From: Epiperipatus broadwayi
Taxonomy: Eukaryota; Onychophora; Udeonychophora; Euonychophora; Peripatidae
Reading direction: 5' to 3'
Assembly (NCBI GenBank): GCA_028023455.1
Contig: JAQFVV010006640.1
Coordinates: forward strand, 452,001-516,000
Length of the DNA: 64,000 bases
Below, piece after piece: positions 25,501 through 38,029 of the stretch (the stretch's first letter is position 1; each line of letters starts with the position of its first letter). The notes under the pieces were generated by a model. That model was given only the letters and a program-made list of their open reading frames with translations, was not told the DNA's origin and searched no databases. The translations under genes were made by a program, and so were the position numbers.

Positions 25501-27559
25501 ATATATATAGCCACACATATGTGCATTATAATTTTAAAATGAATACATTTTAATTGACATTTAATAAAATTTTAATAATGATTAAATTTTACATATCTGT
25601 TCTATTTGGCAAGCATTGGTGTATATATACACACACAGACATGTGGCATAATAATTTTTGATTATATTTGACTTTCCAGAAAATAAAATACATAATTAAA
25701 ATTTTTAAATTATATTTTTAATAATACATAGCACAGATGTGTAATATATTAATTTATTAGCATAACATATTTGAATTTACCATACTAATAAAATTATTAG
25801 TATCAAAATCTCTGTCTCATGTCTAAGCTTGATTATTTATTAGATATCTGTTTAAAATCTGATTGGCTTTCTCTGTTATAATTGTGCATGTGAGAAAGAC
25901 TAGCATACTTTCAATTTATTAATAAAATTATTAAAAATATCTTTCATAATTAATTCCATTTGGAAAATATACATACATTTCATGCTTTAATAATAAAGGT
26001 TTTTTTCTTTCCTTTTAAAAAAATAAATAAATAAAATCAGTCTTGACAGATTATTCTAAATAGATCTGATTGATTAATTGTAATGTCTTTAAACTTAGAT
26101 TTTAAATGATTCTTTCCCTTTTATTTTTTAATCTAAGAGATTTTTTAAGTCTTCTTTTCCTTTTTAAAATAATATCATTCTATATGTACATATTAGTTTC
26201 ATGAGTCAATTAATTAATTATAACATCTTTAAATTTAAATATGAATTTTAAAATGTTATTTTTACTAAAGACATTATTTAAAATTTCAATCTTGATATAT
26301 ATCACTATCAAAGATTTCTCTTGATTATAACATTTTTAAATTTAAAATGTATGTTTAAAAAATGTAATTTTTACTAAATAAATTATTTAAAATTTTGTTA
26401 TTATATATAACATTACTCATCAATTTATATACATTTATCTGTGCTTCTCTGCATATAGTTGAAACAGCATATGTATAAATTAATTCTTTAGCAAGCTGAG
26501 AGATTTCTCTTAGTGAGATTGGTTTATAGAGACTGGGTAAATCCAGGATTTAATATTCTATAGGTCAACAAGCTGTCTTCTAGAACACATTTGTAGCTAT
26601 GAAACACTTGAAGTTGATCCTTTTCTCCATATGAATTCAAACTCCATCATGAACTATAGAGAAGCATTTAGACTTGCCCTTCTTGCAGTATTATATCTTT
26701 GTGGTAGTTTTTTGTCTTCATCTAGACTACTCTGCTAGCCAACTTTTTTGTCCAGCTATAATTACTGCTAACTACCTCTCAAAAATTACTAGCCAAAACT
26801 AACTAATCTTTTCATCAACTCTTTTTATATTAGCCAACCATGATGACAAAAACATATTAATTAAAAACTGTTTCTCTTATCTCTCTTGATTGAAAAAAGT
26901 TGATTGCAATTCACTTTAATCCTTCAGAATTTTATCAAAGTATGATCTACAAAGTTTTCAAAGTATATAGTAGAATGTATACAAGCATTATTTAAAAGAT
27001 TTCAAAGATAGATAATAGAAATTTTTACAATTATCAGTAGATATTTTATCGTAAAACATGCTTGTTTTTTAACTTCAAAACCAGAATTCAATAAAAATAT
27101 TAGAGCTTTTTAAATATTTATTTCATAATGAATTTTATTTTAAATTCAGGGTTATTTAATCCCTGATAATTATTTTAGAAATGTAGCAAATATCTACAAT
27201 TTTTTTGTCTGTGTTTATATCTACTTTTCCTTTCAACTTTATATATATATGCACACACTATGTTATTGTGTGCCATGTAACATACTTATTATAATTTATT
27301 AATTTAAATTAGGGATGCTGTAGTTCTGTAGTGTTTATTGGAAAACCACTTTTACAATTGCAGTTATGAGTCTCTAAAAATATCCATTTAGAATTTATAT
27401 ATTTATTCAAAATGTGTTTAAATTAGAATATCTTTCTTAATTTAGTACATTTTTCAAATGCTAATGTGCACATAAACAGATTTATTTTAAATACAAGTAT
27501 AGTATATATACTTAAGCTAGATATAATTAGAGATGGGATTTGAACCCAGATTTTTAATC
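22536..27559. other. No gene recognised; one ribozyme-element tail fragment
   Basis: Long AT-rich stretch without supported coding sequence. The only assignable piece is 23336-23410, listed separately. Confidence 0.45.
23336..23410 (+). repeat. Fragment of the ribozyme-element 3' flank
   Basis: The sequence actgaaaatcctaag followed by tttaaatccctctattta and an acattcagtatactgaat segment matches 60098-60165 and 60596-60630. In those copies it follows the ribozyme unit, so this is probably a detached remnant. The gttcaaatcc core resembles a Pol III B box. Confidence 0.45.
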
Positions 27560-27835
27560 TCCCTTCAGTCATCCACTCTATCTTATACAACTGATACACA
27601 TGACCACTTACATCTGCCAAAGATAAATAATATCCAATATAAATATTTTGTGCTAAACTAGCACTCATCAGATAGTCCGGATTATCATCTCCCTCACACA
27701 CATATATAATCAGTACTTGATTTATATTAAGATAGCAAATCTTCAAACTTTAATAGACAGTCTTCAATATTCTCCATTCACTAACTCTTCAGCCATATAT
27801 ATCATTGAAAATCTGATGATGGGATGTTTAAAGCC
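27560..27835 (-). repeat. Diverged hammerhead element copy
   Basis: The minus strand aligns with the 38-kb copy through gaagattygctatcttaata, the ribozyme, and the gtcatgtgtatcag block, and then ends in a gggttcaaatccc block like the 60-kb copies. Older than the 38-49 kb copies. Confidence 0.75.
27628..27686 (-). ncRNA. Hammerhead motif with covarying stem II, inactive core
   Basis: CTGATGA is followed by stem II GTGCTA-GTT-TAGCAC, a perfect six-pair stem in which the loop-closing pair changed from G-C to A-T relative to the 57-kb copies, a compensatory change. The second core box reads AAAA in place of GAAA, so the catalytic G12 is lost. Confidence 0.65.
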
Positions 27836-28234
27836 TTTGTTTAAACAGAAATAGCTAAATATTCACAGATTAATTCTGATGTAGATAGATAATTAAATAA
27901 CTCAGTCACTATTCACTTCACAGAATATTGAAATTAAATTCAAACATTTGGGTAATAATATATGTCTCAAAATGTTATTAGAGACTTTGCCTATAAGTTT
28001 GTACTCTATCTAATTTAGCTGATAATAACTACAAATTAAAAAACTTTAATAGTATTTGTTTTTTTTTTTAACATTTATCCTATAATTAAAAGATGTAAAT
28101 AACCCAGACTCATCATATAAAGATAATTTTAAAAAAGTCCACATACAGTCACGGATAAAAACATTACAATAAAATTTTACAACTTATTCTACTAAATGCT
28201 AGTGTATAATCAATTATGATTTATTCATGGAAAT

Positions 28235-28455
28235 TCATAAGAGTTTGAGACCCAGAAATGATAGAGATGAATCAAAATCCCTGAACCTTTAGTTCCAGAA
28301 TCCACTATTCTATCATTACGCCAAACTATTATGCAAATAATAATAATAAAATGTGTTTTTGTTAGGGAAGTTTGAGTATCAGAAATAACAGAACTAGGGC
28401 ATGCTCAATGAACCTTAAATCAGTCCATCACTCTATCACTATACCAAATCACATA
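28235..28455 (-). repeat. Two tandem tRNA-like SINE remnants
   Basis: On the minus strand two similar units start TTTGGYRTARTGATAGA (A-box-like), continue through a GGAYT.. anticodon-like arm, AAGGTTCA (B-box-like), and end ttctgrktctcaaact. Related single pieces occur at 33836-33896 (minus) and weakly at 34160-34190 (plus). Much decayed. Confidence 0.45.
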
Positions 28456-29745
28456 GGGCAATAAAATAAAGATTAAGCTGAATTATATGTATATAATAAA
28501 AATTGAACAACAATAATTTCTTCCCTTGTTTAAGCACATTATAAAACTGAAAATAATCAGTTGGGACTGTTTTGGTATTAAAAATGATGATAATGAGAAG
28601 AAAAAAACAATAATCACCACCCACCCCCATTACTGAAAATTCTTAAAAAGGTAATATCTCCATTACATACAATTCCAATTTTCTCTTTTTGTCCACCTAT
28701 GAATAAATTCAAATACTTTGGAATGTTTATGAAATTACCCATTAACAGTTAAAAAGTATTGTGGAAGAAACACTACTAAAGTTGAATAATAAGCAACTTA
28801 TTAGAAATTTAGATTTTAGTCACTTGAACCAAAATTATTTGATTTCCTAATCAAATTAAACCTGGATTCTCTACCTACAGTGAATTTCTTCAGATTCAAG
28901 TGACATTGTAGGAATGTTGAAAATAAATGTTGGCTACCATGGAGATACAAAAAAACCAAATTCACTTTGTGTTTAGGATGTGTTTATTTTGATAGCATTA
29001 GTGCAGAAATTCCTAGGCTATTTAACAAGTTAAATACTAATATAGAATTATTGTTTAACCCATATTCAAAGTTTTTTTTTTGCTGTCGTCAGAGTAAGTA
29101 TCCTTATATTATATGCTTTATAGTGTACAAGATGCTCTTATACATATAGCCATAACCAAAAAAAAATGTATAAATTCATTTTTCAGTAAATTAAACACCT
29201 TTAGAGAAAGAGATAAAATGATTATCCCTCATGAAATATATCCAACCACATGGTCCCTAATAAGGCAGAACCTGCGTCACTAACATTATAAGTATCTCCA
29301 AAAAAATAGAAGAATAATTTTGTGCTATTATGAATAAAGTGTAATCTCTCTATCTTTTGAATGTATATCAAGAAAAAACATAATGTTTTGAATAATCAAT
29401 AAAATATCTTTGAAAATAAAAAAAAAAAGGTTGATATTTTTTGACTTAATAGTTTTCATAATTGCTAGTATTTGCTACACCCCCCTCTCCCCTCTTTTGT
29501 TTTTAAATCTTTAAAATAATTATTACGTAATGTTTTTGTAATTTTTATTCACATTTCTCAAGTTATTTTTTAAAAGCACCAGACGCCATTCGTAACTTTT
29601 TATTATAAAAAAAATAATGTTGATTATATTATTTAAAATAGTTTGATTTGTCGTGATAATAATTTAATATGATTATTTATTTGTTAAAACATTTAAATTG
29701 TAAACATTTTTAAATATATATTTGTGTCATTGATATTCATTTATT
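28456..29745. other. Upstream region of the SLC23-like exon; no distinct promoter seen
   Basis: A C-rich patch lies at about 29479-29500. The 250 bases before the ATG at 29746 are AT-rich; no convincing TATA box or start site can be picked. The 5' UTR is presumably within this region. Confidence 0.3.
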
Positions 29746-29781
29746 ATGAGTACAGTTACCAATAAAACTACAGCAATCGAT
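29746..29781 (+). CDS. Candidate first coding exon of SLC23-like transporter
   Basis: ATG opens a 12-codon frame, MSTVTNKTTAID, ending at a textbook donor GAT|GTAAGT in phase 0. The next supported exon (59261) also starts in phase 0, so the joined protein would read ...TTAID-AIETES.... There is no acceptor-like AG with a pyrimidine tract just upstream, which suits a first exon carrying 5' UTR. SLC23 proteins have variable, polar cytosolic N termini, so the peptide itself cannot confirm family membership. The link to the downstream exon is inferred from phase, strand and splice signals; transcript evidence is needed. If right, the intron is about 29.5 kb. Confidence 0.5.
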
Positions 29782-30323
29782 GTAAGTATTTATAAAACAT
29801 TCGTAACAAAATAAGTTAATTAATACAAATTTTTACAAGTAAAGCATAAATTTACGATTCTAAAAATGTTAACGATATTAAATTGATGTTGTAATTATTA
29901 TGTTAGTAAACTTAGTTTTTAAATTTTTAATGATATAGTTAATTGAAAAAAAGCTTCTACGTTATTATTTATAATCTTGTTTTTAGACTAAACAATTTTA
30001 TGATTCAGAAAATGTTTAGAATTAGTTACACGGTCTATGTCCATAGAATAATATGTTAAATGCGTGTCTATGTTTAGGCATAACTTTAGTAAATTGTAAT
30101 TTTTAATATATGAGTGTGTGTATAAATAGATAAATGTAGGGTAAAGGCCTTTCCAACAACCCTTTATAGAAAATCAGTGAAAGATAAGACAGTATTCCTT
30201 AAACTTACCAATTGTAGATTGGTAAGTGTTTGAGCAGTTTTCATCCTAGTTTCATCCTCTACTAATTATAGCTAGATACCCATTTATCAACCAGTATTGG
30301 ATAGTTAGCTGATTAATCAAAAA

Positions 30324-30677
30324 TCAGCTACCTGAAAATAGCCTATTGGAAAAAAAAAAGTTAGCAAGTGATGTACCATTATTGCAACATGAGGCTGTAT
30401 GTATATATATATAGTAGAACCTAGTTTGAAAATGTAGAATCCTAAGCCAAAGTATGTTTATGCCTCCAATAAAAATACCTATAAAAATATCCATAATAAA
30501 TGCAAAAAATATTTTTGAAAATTTCCGAAATAGGCTTTTTGTTTCATCACAAAATTCTAGTAGTCGGTTTATGACAGTGCTGTTTGTTTTCAGAATGTTT
30601 TTCAAACCGTAGACAAAAACATATAGTCCTGCAAATTCTTCCAAAACAACAGCAATCTTTTCATCTGTAATTCTCAA
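30324..30677 (-). CDS. Unrecognised open frame, possible exon or retrocopy
   Basis: A 117-codon frame on the minus strand begins at a TTG codon (LRITDEKIAVVLEEF) and has less AT-biased codons than its surroundings over about the first 65 residues (EEFAGLYVFVYGLKN, RLLEFCDETKSLFRKF). It is followed by a hydrophobic run, IFFAFIMDIFIGIFIGG, that could be a membrane segment. Just upstream a different frame reads LGNKLDTASMLLDKFEN, which would continue it after a one- or two-base shift. An acceptor-like TTACAG precedes GATGAAAAG, and ATAG|GTATTT could be a donor, so a single exon of a minus-strand gene is possible. The last 35 residues look like AT-rich read-through. I do not recognise the family. 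Confidence 0.35.
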   Translation of the reverse strand: MRITDEKIAVVLEEFAGLYVFVYGLKNILKTNSTVINRLLEFCDETKSLFRKFSKIFFAFIMDIFIGIFIGGINILWLRILHFQTRFYYIYIHTASCCNNGTSLANFFFSNRLFSGS

Positions 30678-32460
30678 ATTTATCTAATAGCATTGAAGCA
30701 GTATCTAACTTGTTACCTAGGTCTACCCATAGGCAAGAGGTGCCTATGTGCAAATTAAATTCCAGTATCCCCAATCCCATGAAATAAAATTTGTAAACTA
30801 AATTAAAATGAAAAATTCTATAAAATTTTATTTAACAAAAGGTACAGAAACAGTGGAAGTATTTTAAAAATTATAATTATTTATGGTTTCACCCTTTTAT
30901 TTACATAATAACTCTCTTGACTTTGTCAGCCACAAAATAGCTCCCAAAATTTTTTCTCCACATGGTAAATGAAGATAATATAATTCTGAAAGCTTGCTGT
31001 CAGATTCATCTTTAAGAAATTCTTATTAACTTCCTAACTAATACAATTTTCAATTAATTTTTATGTTCATAATTTTTGACCAAGTGTCTGAATCATTTAC
31101 AGTATAAAATCAGAGGAGGTATATATTTTACTCTCAGAATTGCAACTATCTTCAATTTTTTTGTTTTTGAGTTTAAGACAACTTATTTTATGTGTTGTAT
31201 CCTAGATTGGATAGATTGGAACAAATAAATATAAATTGATTGTAAGTAGAAAAAGAAATACACACAGGACACAATGACTCAATAATAAGAGGAATAATTT
31301 AATATCAGTTTAATGCAAACAATAAATTATATATGCAACACAATTAATATACATATTTGGAACTGAAAATTTACATAGTAGTAAATTATGCATTAGGGAA
31401 CTCTGATATATATATATAATCTTATATAAGTGATTATACTTCAAGTTTATATACTATTACAATTTTTGACCCCACATAATTTACTAGAACATAATAAGAT
31501 CAGAGTAACTGATAGAGACCCTATATGGCTTATTATCTATTGATAGAGGCTAATTATTTGTGATAGGACATACAATGGCATCTTCTACTGCTTTGCCTCT
31601 GAAGACTGGATGATCTTGCATCTCTGTATCCCAACATGAAAAAAGATGAGTCCATTTTCTTTATTCTTTACATGTCAGCTTGTCTTCATTATATTTTCTG
31701 GAATGTAATAGTTACATCTTATGGCAGCAGTAATTATGTCAACTTTAATATATTTCTTGTTTGTTTCAAAATTCATTGATTACTTTTTGTATAATTCAGA
31801 ATACATAACATGATTATGTTTCCCAGTTTCCTATTGATATTTAATTATATTTATTTGATAATAACATATTTACATTATTATTTAATTTGTATGTGCTTGT
31901 TATTGTACATACTATACTTTATTATATACATTTTATACAATCCATCATTTTAAATTTTTATACTTACATTATTTATTCAGTAAATTTATAGAAACCATTA
32001 ACATGTGTTTTTCCTTTATTTTAATATTAGAATATGAGGTAACTATAAAAAAAATCAAAGACATGGTTTGTTTCATTATATAACAAACCATTTAGAAGAG
32101 CTTTAATATGACATATGATTGCTATGTTCAGCTCACTAGAGTAATATTAAATTTGTTGACAATTAAATGTTTTGATACATAATCTTTTAAAAAATTATGT
32201 GCCTTATTTCTATTTCTGCTTTTCTTAAATTTGAACTGCCCAACAATAATTTATGGATATATTTTGGATAATATTACAGATCAATAATAACTTTTGGAGC
32301 TATGTAATAAACCCAACAATTTTCAAATCTAAGGAAAAAGAGATTAGTAAAACGTTAAAAAATATATAAAAAAAAAGATAATACTGGTAATAAAATAATA
32401 AAAATACTATTTTTATAGTAAATGCTTTTATTAACTATCCATTAGAAATAAGTAAAAATA
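30678..32460. other. No gene recognised
   Basis: AT-rich sequence; a slightly GC-richer stretch at 31500-31700 has no recognisable identity. Confidence 0.45.
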
Positions 32461-32645
32461 ATTGTTTGTTCAACCACAATTGGGTTTTCAGATTTAATTG
32501 AAATAAAAGCATGGGAAGGGGGTCCAAAATTAATTCAGTCAATCCATTGTTATAAAAATAGATATTGAATTAATTAATTTTTGCCCCCCACCATGCTTTT
32601 AGTTCATCTTACATTTAAAAACCCAATTGTGGTCGAACAAACAAT
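32461..32645. repeat. Foldback element, copy 2
   Basis: Arms attgtttgttcaaccacaat / attgtggtcgaacaaacaat are complementary except at one position, continued inward by gggtttt/aaaaccc and catg-containing segments. Homologous to 19031-19200. Confidence 0.8.
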
Positions 32646-33094
32646 TTTTTTTTCAATTTAATGTATTATCAATAAAAACATTTAATTTTATTTTTTTATT
32701 TTTTTCTAAATATCTTTAAGCTTTTAGTATTGGCACAGTAAATGAAAAAGTAAAACTATATCTTATTTTAAATGGACTATATATATATCACTAGATATTT
32801 TTGCTATAAGTTAAAATTTATATCCTTTATGTATATATTTTTAGTAAGTATATATAATAATATATGTGTATATAAGTGATTAAAAATATAAACTTTGATT
32901 AGAAATTCTTTATTTTTTTTTAAAAAAAAAGCTTACCGAAAATATATTGTAACTGAGCTTCACTTAATACATATAATTTTACTTTAAATCAATTTTACAC
33001 ATATAATGTATATCACTAGATATTTCTAAAGTAAGTTGATATGCATACTTTTTTGTGTATATGTCATATTTAGTAAATGTACATAATTATATAT

Positions 33095-33281
33095 GTAATA
33101 TTTACTGAGGCTATAACCTCGACAATATGCGTATAACATGCGATAATAGGGACCTCTACAGGTGTTTTAACCACAAGCTTGTGCTCTGGAAGAAAAGAGG
33201 GGAACCCTTCTTTACTTCAACCTACTTTCTATTTAAATAGGTGAAGCATATTGTCGAGGTTATAGCCTCAGTAAATATTAC
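33095..33281. mobile_element. 187-bp MITE with perfect 35-bp terminal inverted repeats
   Basis: 33095-33129 and 33247-33281 are exact inverted copies (outer end gtaatatttactgaggc). The interior of about 117 bases is GC-richer and non-coding. It lies inside composite repeat copy 2. No target duplication is certain; TA or a short AT target is possible. Confidence 0.85.
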
Positions 33282-33335
33282 TTACGTAATCAATGTGCGT
33301 TTAATAAATTTATAATTATAATTATATATGTATTT

Positions 33336-33605
33336 GACCTCATTGAAAAAATTAAAAGATTGAAGTGGAGTTGGGCTGGACATATTTCTAGAAGAGATGA
33401 TAATAGATTGACAATTGAAATATTAAACTGGATTCCAAGAGATTGTAAAAGACCCAGAAAGAGACCACATGTGAGATGGATGGATGAAATAAGAAAGTAT
33501 GCAGAGTGATGTGGAGAAGAAAAGCTAAAGATGAGAGAAGATGGATTAAACTTGGAGAGACCTTCATCCTGCAGTGGATTGATAATGGTTGATGATGATG
33601 ATGAT
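33336..33605 (+). mobile_element. 3' end fragment of an RTE-clade LINE
   Basis: Translates, with one stop, as KRLKWSWAGHISRRDDNR, IPRDCKRPRKRPHVRWMDE, KDERRRWIKL and FILQWIDNG, the conserved C-terminal tail of RTE/BovB-like ORFs (WAGH-AR, GRP--RW-DD, DR--W). It ends in a (GAT)n tract at 33590-33603. The same segment ends the longer RTE copy at 58660-58890. A 5'-truncated insertion. Confidence 0.8.
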
Positions 33606-33835
33606 GAAGTAATCAGTAACTTTTCAGTTTAAAATTGTTGATATTTTATCTTTTAATTTGAAAAAAAAATGTAAAGCATAACAAAACTATATTTAATATA
33701 ATTTAATGTTATTAAATTGAAAGAAAAAAAATAATTGTAGAATCCTGCCATGAGTTAACAAATAAACAAACAGATTTTTAACTTCAATAAAAGCATTTAA
33801 AAAATATATATCAATATTTAAAAAAATATTTAAAA

Positions 33836-33896
33836 TAGCATTGGAATCAATCACAAGGTCTCATATTCCAGAGTATGACACTATGCTATACCAAAC
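33836..33896 (-). repeat. tRNA-like SINE remnant
   Basis: The minus strand has TTTGGTATAGCATAGTG (A-box-like), a hairpin TCATA-CTCTGGAA-TATGA like an anticodon arm, and GATTGATTCC. Related to 28235-28455. Confidence 0.4.
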
Positions 33897-34965
33897 ACCT
33901 TACATTCGTACTTATAAAATATGACTGATAAAGTGTCACTATCTACTATGCAACTGTTTTGTTCAACATACTGTAGATTTATCATAATTATTATGAGGAA
34001 ATTTTTTTTTTAAATAAATTCGTTTTTAAATAAATTATGAATAGTGATGTATTATCTTTTCTATCAGTTAGAATATTTAAATAAAAGTGATTTGGGAATC
34101 TAAGTATTTTCATTTACATGTATATATTTTAATAATCATCATCAGGATTATGGCATGGATCAGTTTGGTTTGGTGTAATTGTAGAGTATGCAATATGTAT
34201 TATTTTTAATAATTGTCATAAGATTAAATAAAAAACAATGGAATAATTTACAAATCTAAACATTTTCATATAAATATTATTAATTATTGTGACAACATAG
34301 TACACCAATTGATGAAGCACCTTTATGCTCTGCACAATGTGCACACCCACATACACTGGTCCTGTTAACAATGATAAGATTAATCTTCCAAAAAGTTTGA
34401 GTTTGCTTGAACATTTTATCTTGCTGCTCATTTTCCACCTACTATTAATATTTAATTAGTATATACTGGAATATTCTCTAGATATCATAGGCTTTCAAAA
34501 AGTCTTTTCTGTTTCCCCTTCACATTTCATATCTCATTTACCGCGTTTGGCTATTGTAAAGTATATATCTCATAAACTCTTATGCCATTGTTGATCTGTC
34601 TGAACATAATAATATTATCTATTTGTCGGTGCACAAGACACTCCAATATTTTAATTTTTAATAACAGTTTATATGAATATATAAAGTAATAAACATATGA
34701 ATGCTCATAAAGCACATTCTAGGAGCAGAATTAGAAGATTGATTGTCTTTAGTTATAATTTAGCAAAAGATATTATTACTGCAGGGAAGTTGATTTCTTA
34801 TTTTAACATACTGCCTCTGTATTTAACAAAATAATGTGATGAAATACTATATTTCATTGCAGTAACATATTATTTATGTAAGAAATCTAAAACAAATCTA
34901 TAACACTGGAAAAATTTTACATAAAGATACTTCATAATATTATTAAAATATAGATATAAGTATAT
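33897..34965. other. No gene recognised
   Basis: AT-rich; no coding support. Confidence 0.5.
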
Positions 34966-35085
34966 TTTAAATGCCCCACTACTATATTTTTTCAGCCACA
35001 CTCCCCTTTAAATAAAGATAATTTTTGCATTTTGCAATCCAAAGGTGTATTGTGGCTGAAAGCATATAGCTATGGGGCATTTAAA
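34966..35085. mobile_element. 120-bp palindromic MITE-like element
   Basis: Ends TTTAAATGCCCCA / TGGGGCATTTAAA and inner arms TCAGCCACA / TGTGGCTGA are inverted about a short centre (ttttgcattttgcaa). Non-coding. Confidence 0.7.
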
Positions 35086-38029
35086 TATTTTATATAAATT
35101 TCAGCTAGTATTATGCATTGTATGTTTAGAAACAAGTATATATGCTTGTCAATTTGCAGAAAGTCCTAATGTTAAATCTATTTTTGAAAAGGTGCATGAT
35201 CCTTGGATGGGATATGTGATGAATAAAGAGTAACTTAACTTCCAGAAATATTGCCTTGGCATTTCTTTTCTTATATAAATTTTTAAATTTACAATTAATA
35301 ATCTCAAAAAGATATTAAATTTTTCATTACTTGCAGACTTTTTTTTTTTTAAAAAAAAAGATGGAAGTTTATGAACACACATTCCATTCTCCTTCACTAC
35401 GTTTTCTTTTCTTTTTATCATTATTATAAAAGTTATTATTTTACAACAGTGCTACTACATACTAAGTATTTTTAAAAAACTCAAGTTATTTAAGTAGTAT
35501 TTAAAATTCCACACTCTAAGTTATAATTACAGTTTATACAAAAGCAAAACTCTCCACACCGTAGCACCACTCAGTGCAAGCCAGAGTAATTATTGTATGC
35601 AGGATGGTTTATACATAAAATCTTTATCTAGTGCCTACTCATCCAATATCTCCAGACTAGTTTCTAGCTTATGGCTTTCACCAGTGAGAAGCCTTGGATA
35701 AAGAATGGTGATCATGTGATGTTTAATGGTTTATATTTACAGTTCATTAGCTATTCAAAGATCTATTAAGATCTTGTTCAGCCTAAAGTAAAAATGTGAA
35801 TAAATGCTGCGATTATTATTTTTAAATTGAGTTTTTTGTTAATTAAATGTTTTTTTTTTCGGGTCAGTTATCGGACATAATAATGTTTGCGGATGAGTAA
35901 ATGTGTCGTCGAATGAAAGAAAAAAAATCTTCGGCATGTGAATTATAGTTATAAATCTAATATCATAGGCCTAACTGTATATATTTCAAAGTTTGGATTA
36001 ATTAATTGAATTCATTAATTTGCTGTTCGGTAAAATATATAAAGCAATCATGTGCAGAAGTATAATTTTTTTTAACTAAACTAGGCATAGAAATTCTGAT
36101 CTTTGTCTATTTTTTTTAATTTTGCGATAATTATCTCTCACTGTTTTATTTAGTAATTTAATATTTTGTTTTAATAAAAAAGTGATTAATGATGAGAAAC
36201 ATCTTTCTTTTTTATACCGCGATTCCATTTCCTAAACACATAAAATTTTAATTTATTCTACATATCTGTCATTTAATAAATATCGTTATAAAATATTTGA
36301 TAATTAAAAAATAAAAATATATAATAACGTGCCTGTGTTTACATATTATAATTTATATATATTATGGTTATCGAGACAGTTATTTGGAAAAAAAAAATAG
36401 ATTCCACTATTTAATCCAGTTAAAGCCTTTCTGCTTCGATAATTCTAATTTGAACAAAAAAAAAAAAAACCTGTGACACCTTTTTAAAAATTATATTAAG
36501 CTATCTGTTGCATCAACCAGTATTTGAGTTATGTGTAAGTTAAAATTATATAACTTGAAATAATATCATAAGAAATATTATTATTTGTTGTAAAGAAAAG
36601 CCTCCAATTATAATTATGAAAAACTTGTAACAAATTTTCATTTTTCTCAAAACATTTAGCTGTATTGAAATATATGAATTGAAATGTTATTATCAAGTAA
36701 GGAAGACAATATTGCACGAAAACAAGATATACAAAATGCTTGGTGAAAAAAATATAACATGACATGTGAGAGTTATATTATTATTTCATGTTTACTTTAG
36801 GTTTATTTTGGTAATTGCAAAATTTGCTATAGTTGATCAAGATATACACAATACTATGACAATTATATGACATGCTATTAATAATTTCTTGCCTATTTCT
36901 TATGTCTATAACAATGGTACTTCTATGTGATAACTTTCACTGAGAAATAAGTAGTTTGAAAAGAGAAATTAATTACTTCTCAGTATGTAAATGTAACAAC
37001 AAAATTATTAGGAAACAGTGAAATGTTAAAACATATTTTATATTTGCAGTATCTGTTTTTTTAATGTTCAATGATTCGTTATTATAATTGGTTCTAAAAA
37101 AATTGTTTATGATCTTTATTGAATATAGTGATTATATTTAAAGAAGCATTCAATGATACCCAGTAATTTTGAATATTAATGCTGTTTTGAGGTTTAGTGC
37201 AGGGTAATAGACTGACTATAGAAATTTTCCTGAATTAAAGCTTATCTCTATAGTACTTTTGGTATGTAACATGAATCTTGAGCTTTAAACTATTCCATTA
37301 TATAAGTAATTCCATTTTTATGCCAATAATAAATCATGTATACATGGTTTTAATTTCAATTATAATAATGTAAAAATATTGCAAACTGAAAGAAATAACA
37401 ATAAAAGGAAAATAAAGTAAGCTATGCTAATATATAAATACAAGCAAGTCTTAATTAATAGGTTGCAGCAAATGTTAAGATCATGGAATTATGGGAAGGT
37501 TAACCTTTCAAAGTGTTAGTTGACAAAGACTACGAGGATAGTCGAAAGCTCTCCTAAGAATGATTGTATTTTTTGTACTTTTCAAAATTTTTGATTACTG
37601 TATTTACTAATATTTAATTATAAGATTAAGTAATACCAATATTTCATCTAATTAGATATTAATAATTTGACACTTTTGACACTAACTCAGATCTCCATTA
37701 CTTTATGGAACCAAATCGATGTAAAATGTTATCAAAATAAACATACTTTTATTTCTATCTATAAAATAAAAGCATACTAGGATCATTTATCTGTGTGTAT
37801 GATATTTAAAATGTTGTGATAAAATGATGTGTTCTGTTATTTTGTATAATATCTGTAAACTGCAATTTTGAATCTTGAAATTGGTGGATTATACTATTAT
37901 AACAGTTTTGAATACAATGTTACATTATTTTAATGGTTTTGAATATAATATTAGATTTTATAATTTTTGCATTAGATAAAAGGCAATTTATTTATCATAT
38001 TGCAAATTTATTTAGCTGTTTATTATATA
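35086..38029. other. No gene recognised; one hammerhead-like hairpin at 37520-37550
   Basis: AT-rich, with a slightly GC-richer patch at 35540-35720 that I do not recognise. At 37520-37550 TTGACAA, hairpin GACTA-CGAGGA-TAGTC and GAAA follow each other as in a degenerate hammerhead core; see findings. Confidence 0.4.

Larger units (their letters stand above)
32461..33800 (+). repeat. Composite repeat copy 2 (homologous to 19031-20315)
   Basis: Same block order as copy 1 up to about 33085, interrupted by a MITE and an RTE fragment (33095-33605), then resuming at aataaacaaacagattttta and acttcaataaaagcattta. The interruption shows that the two insertions came after the duplication. Confidence 0.7.

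Noticed and set aside
27423-27746. 107-codon minus-strand frame
   Set aside because: Coincides with a hammerhead element copy; the frame is not kept in other copies.
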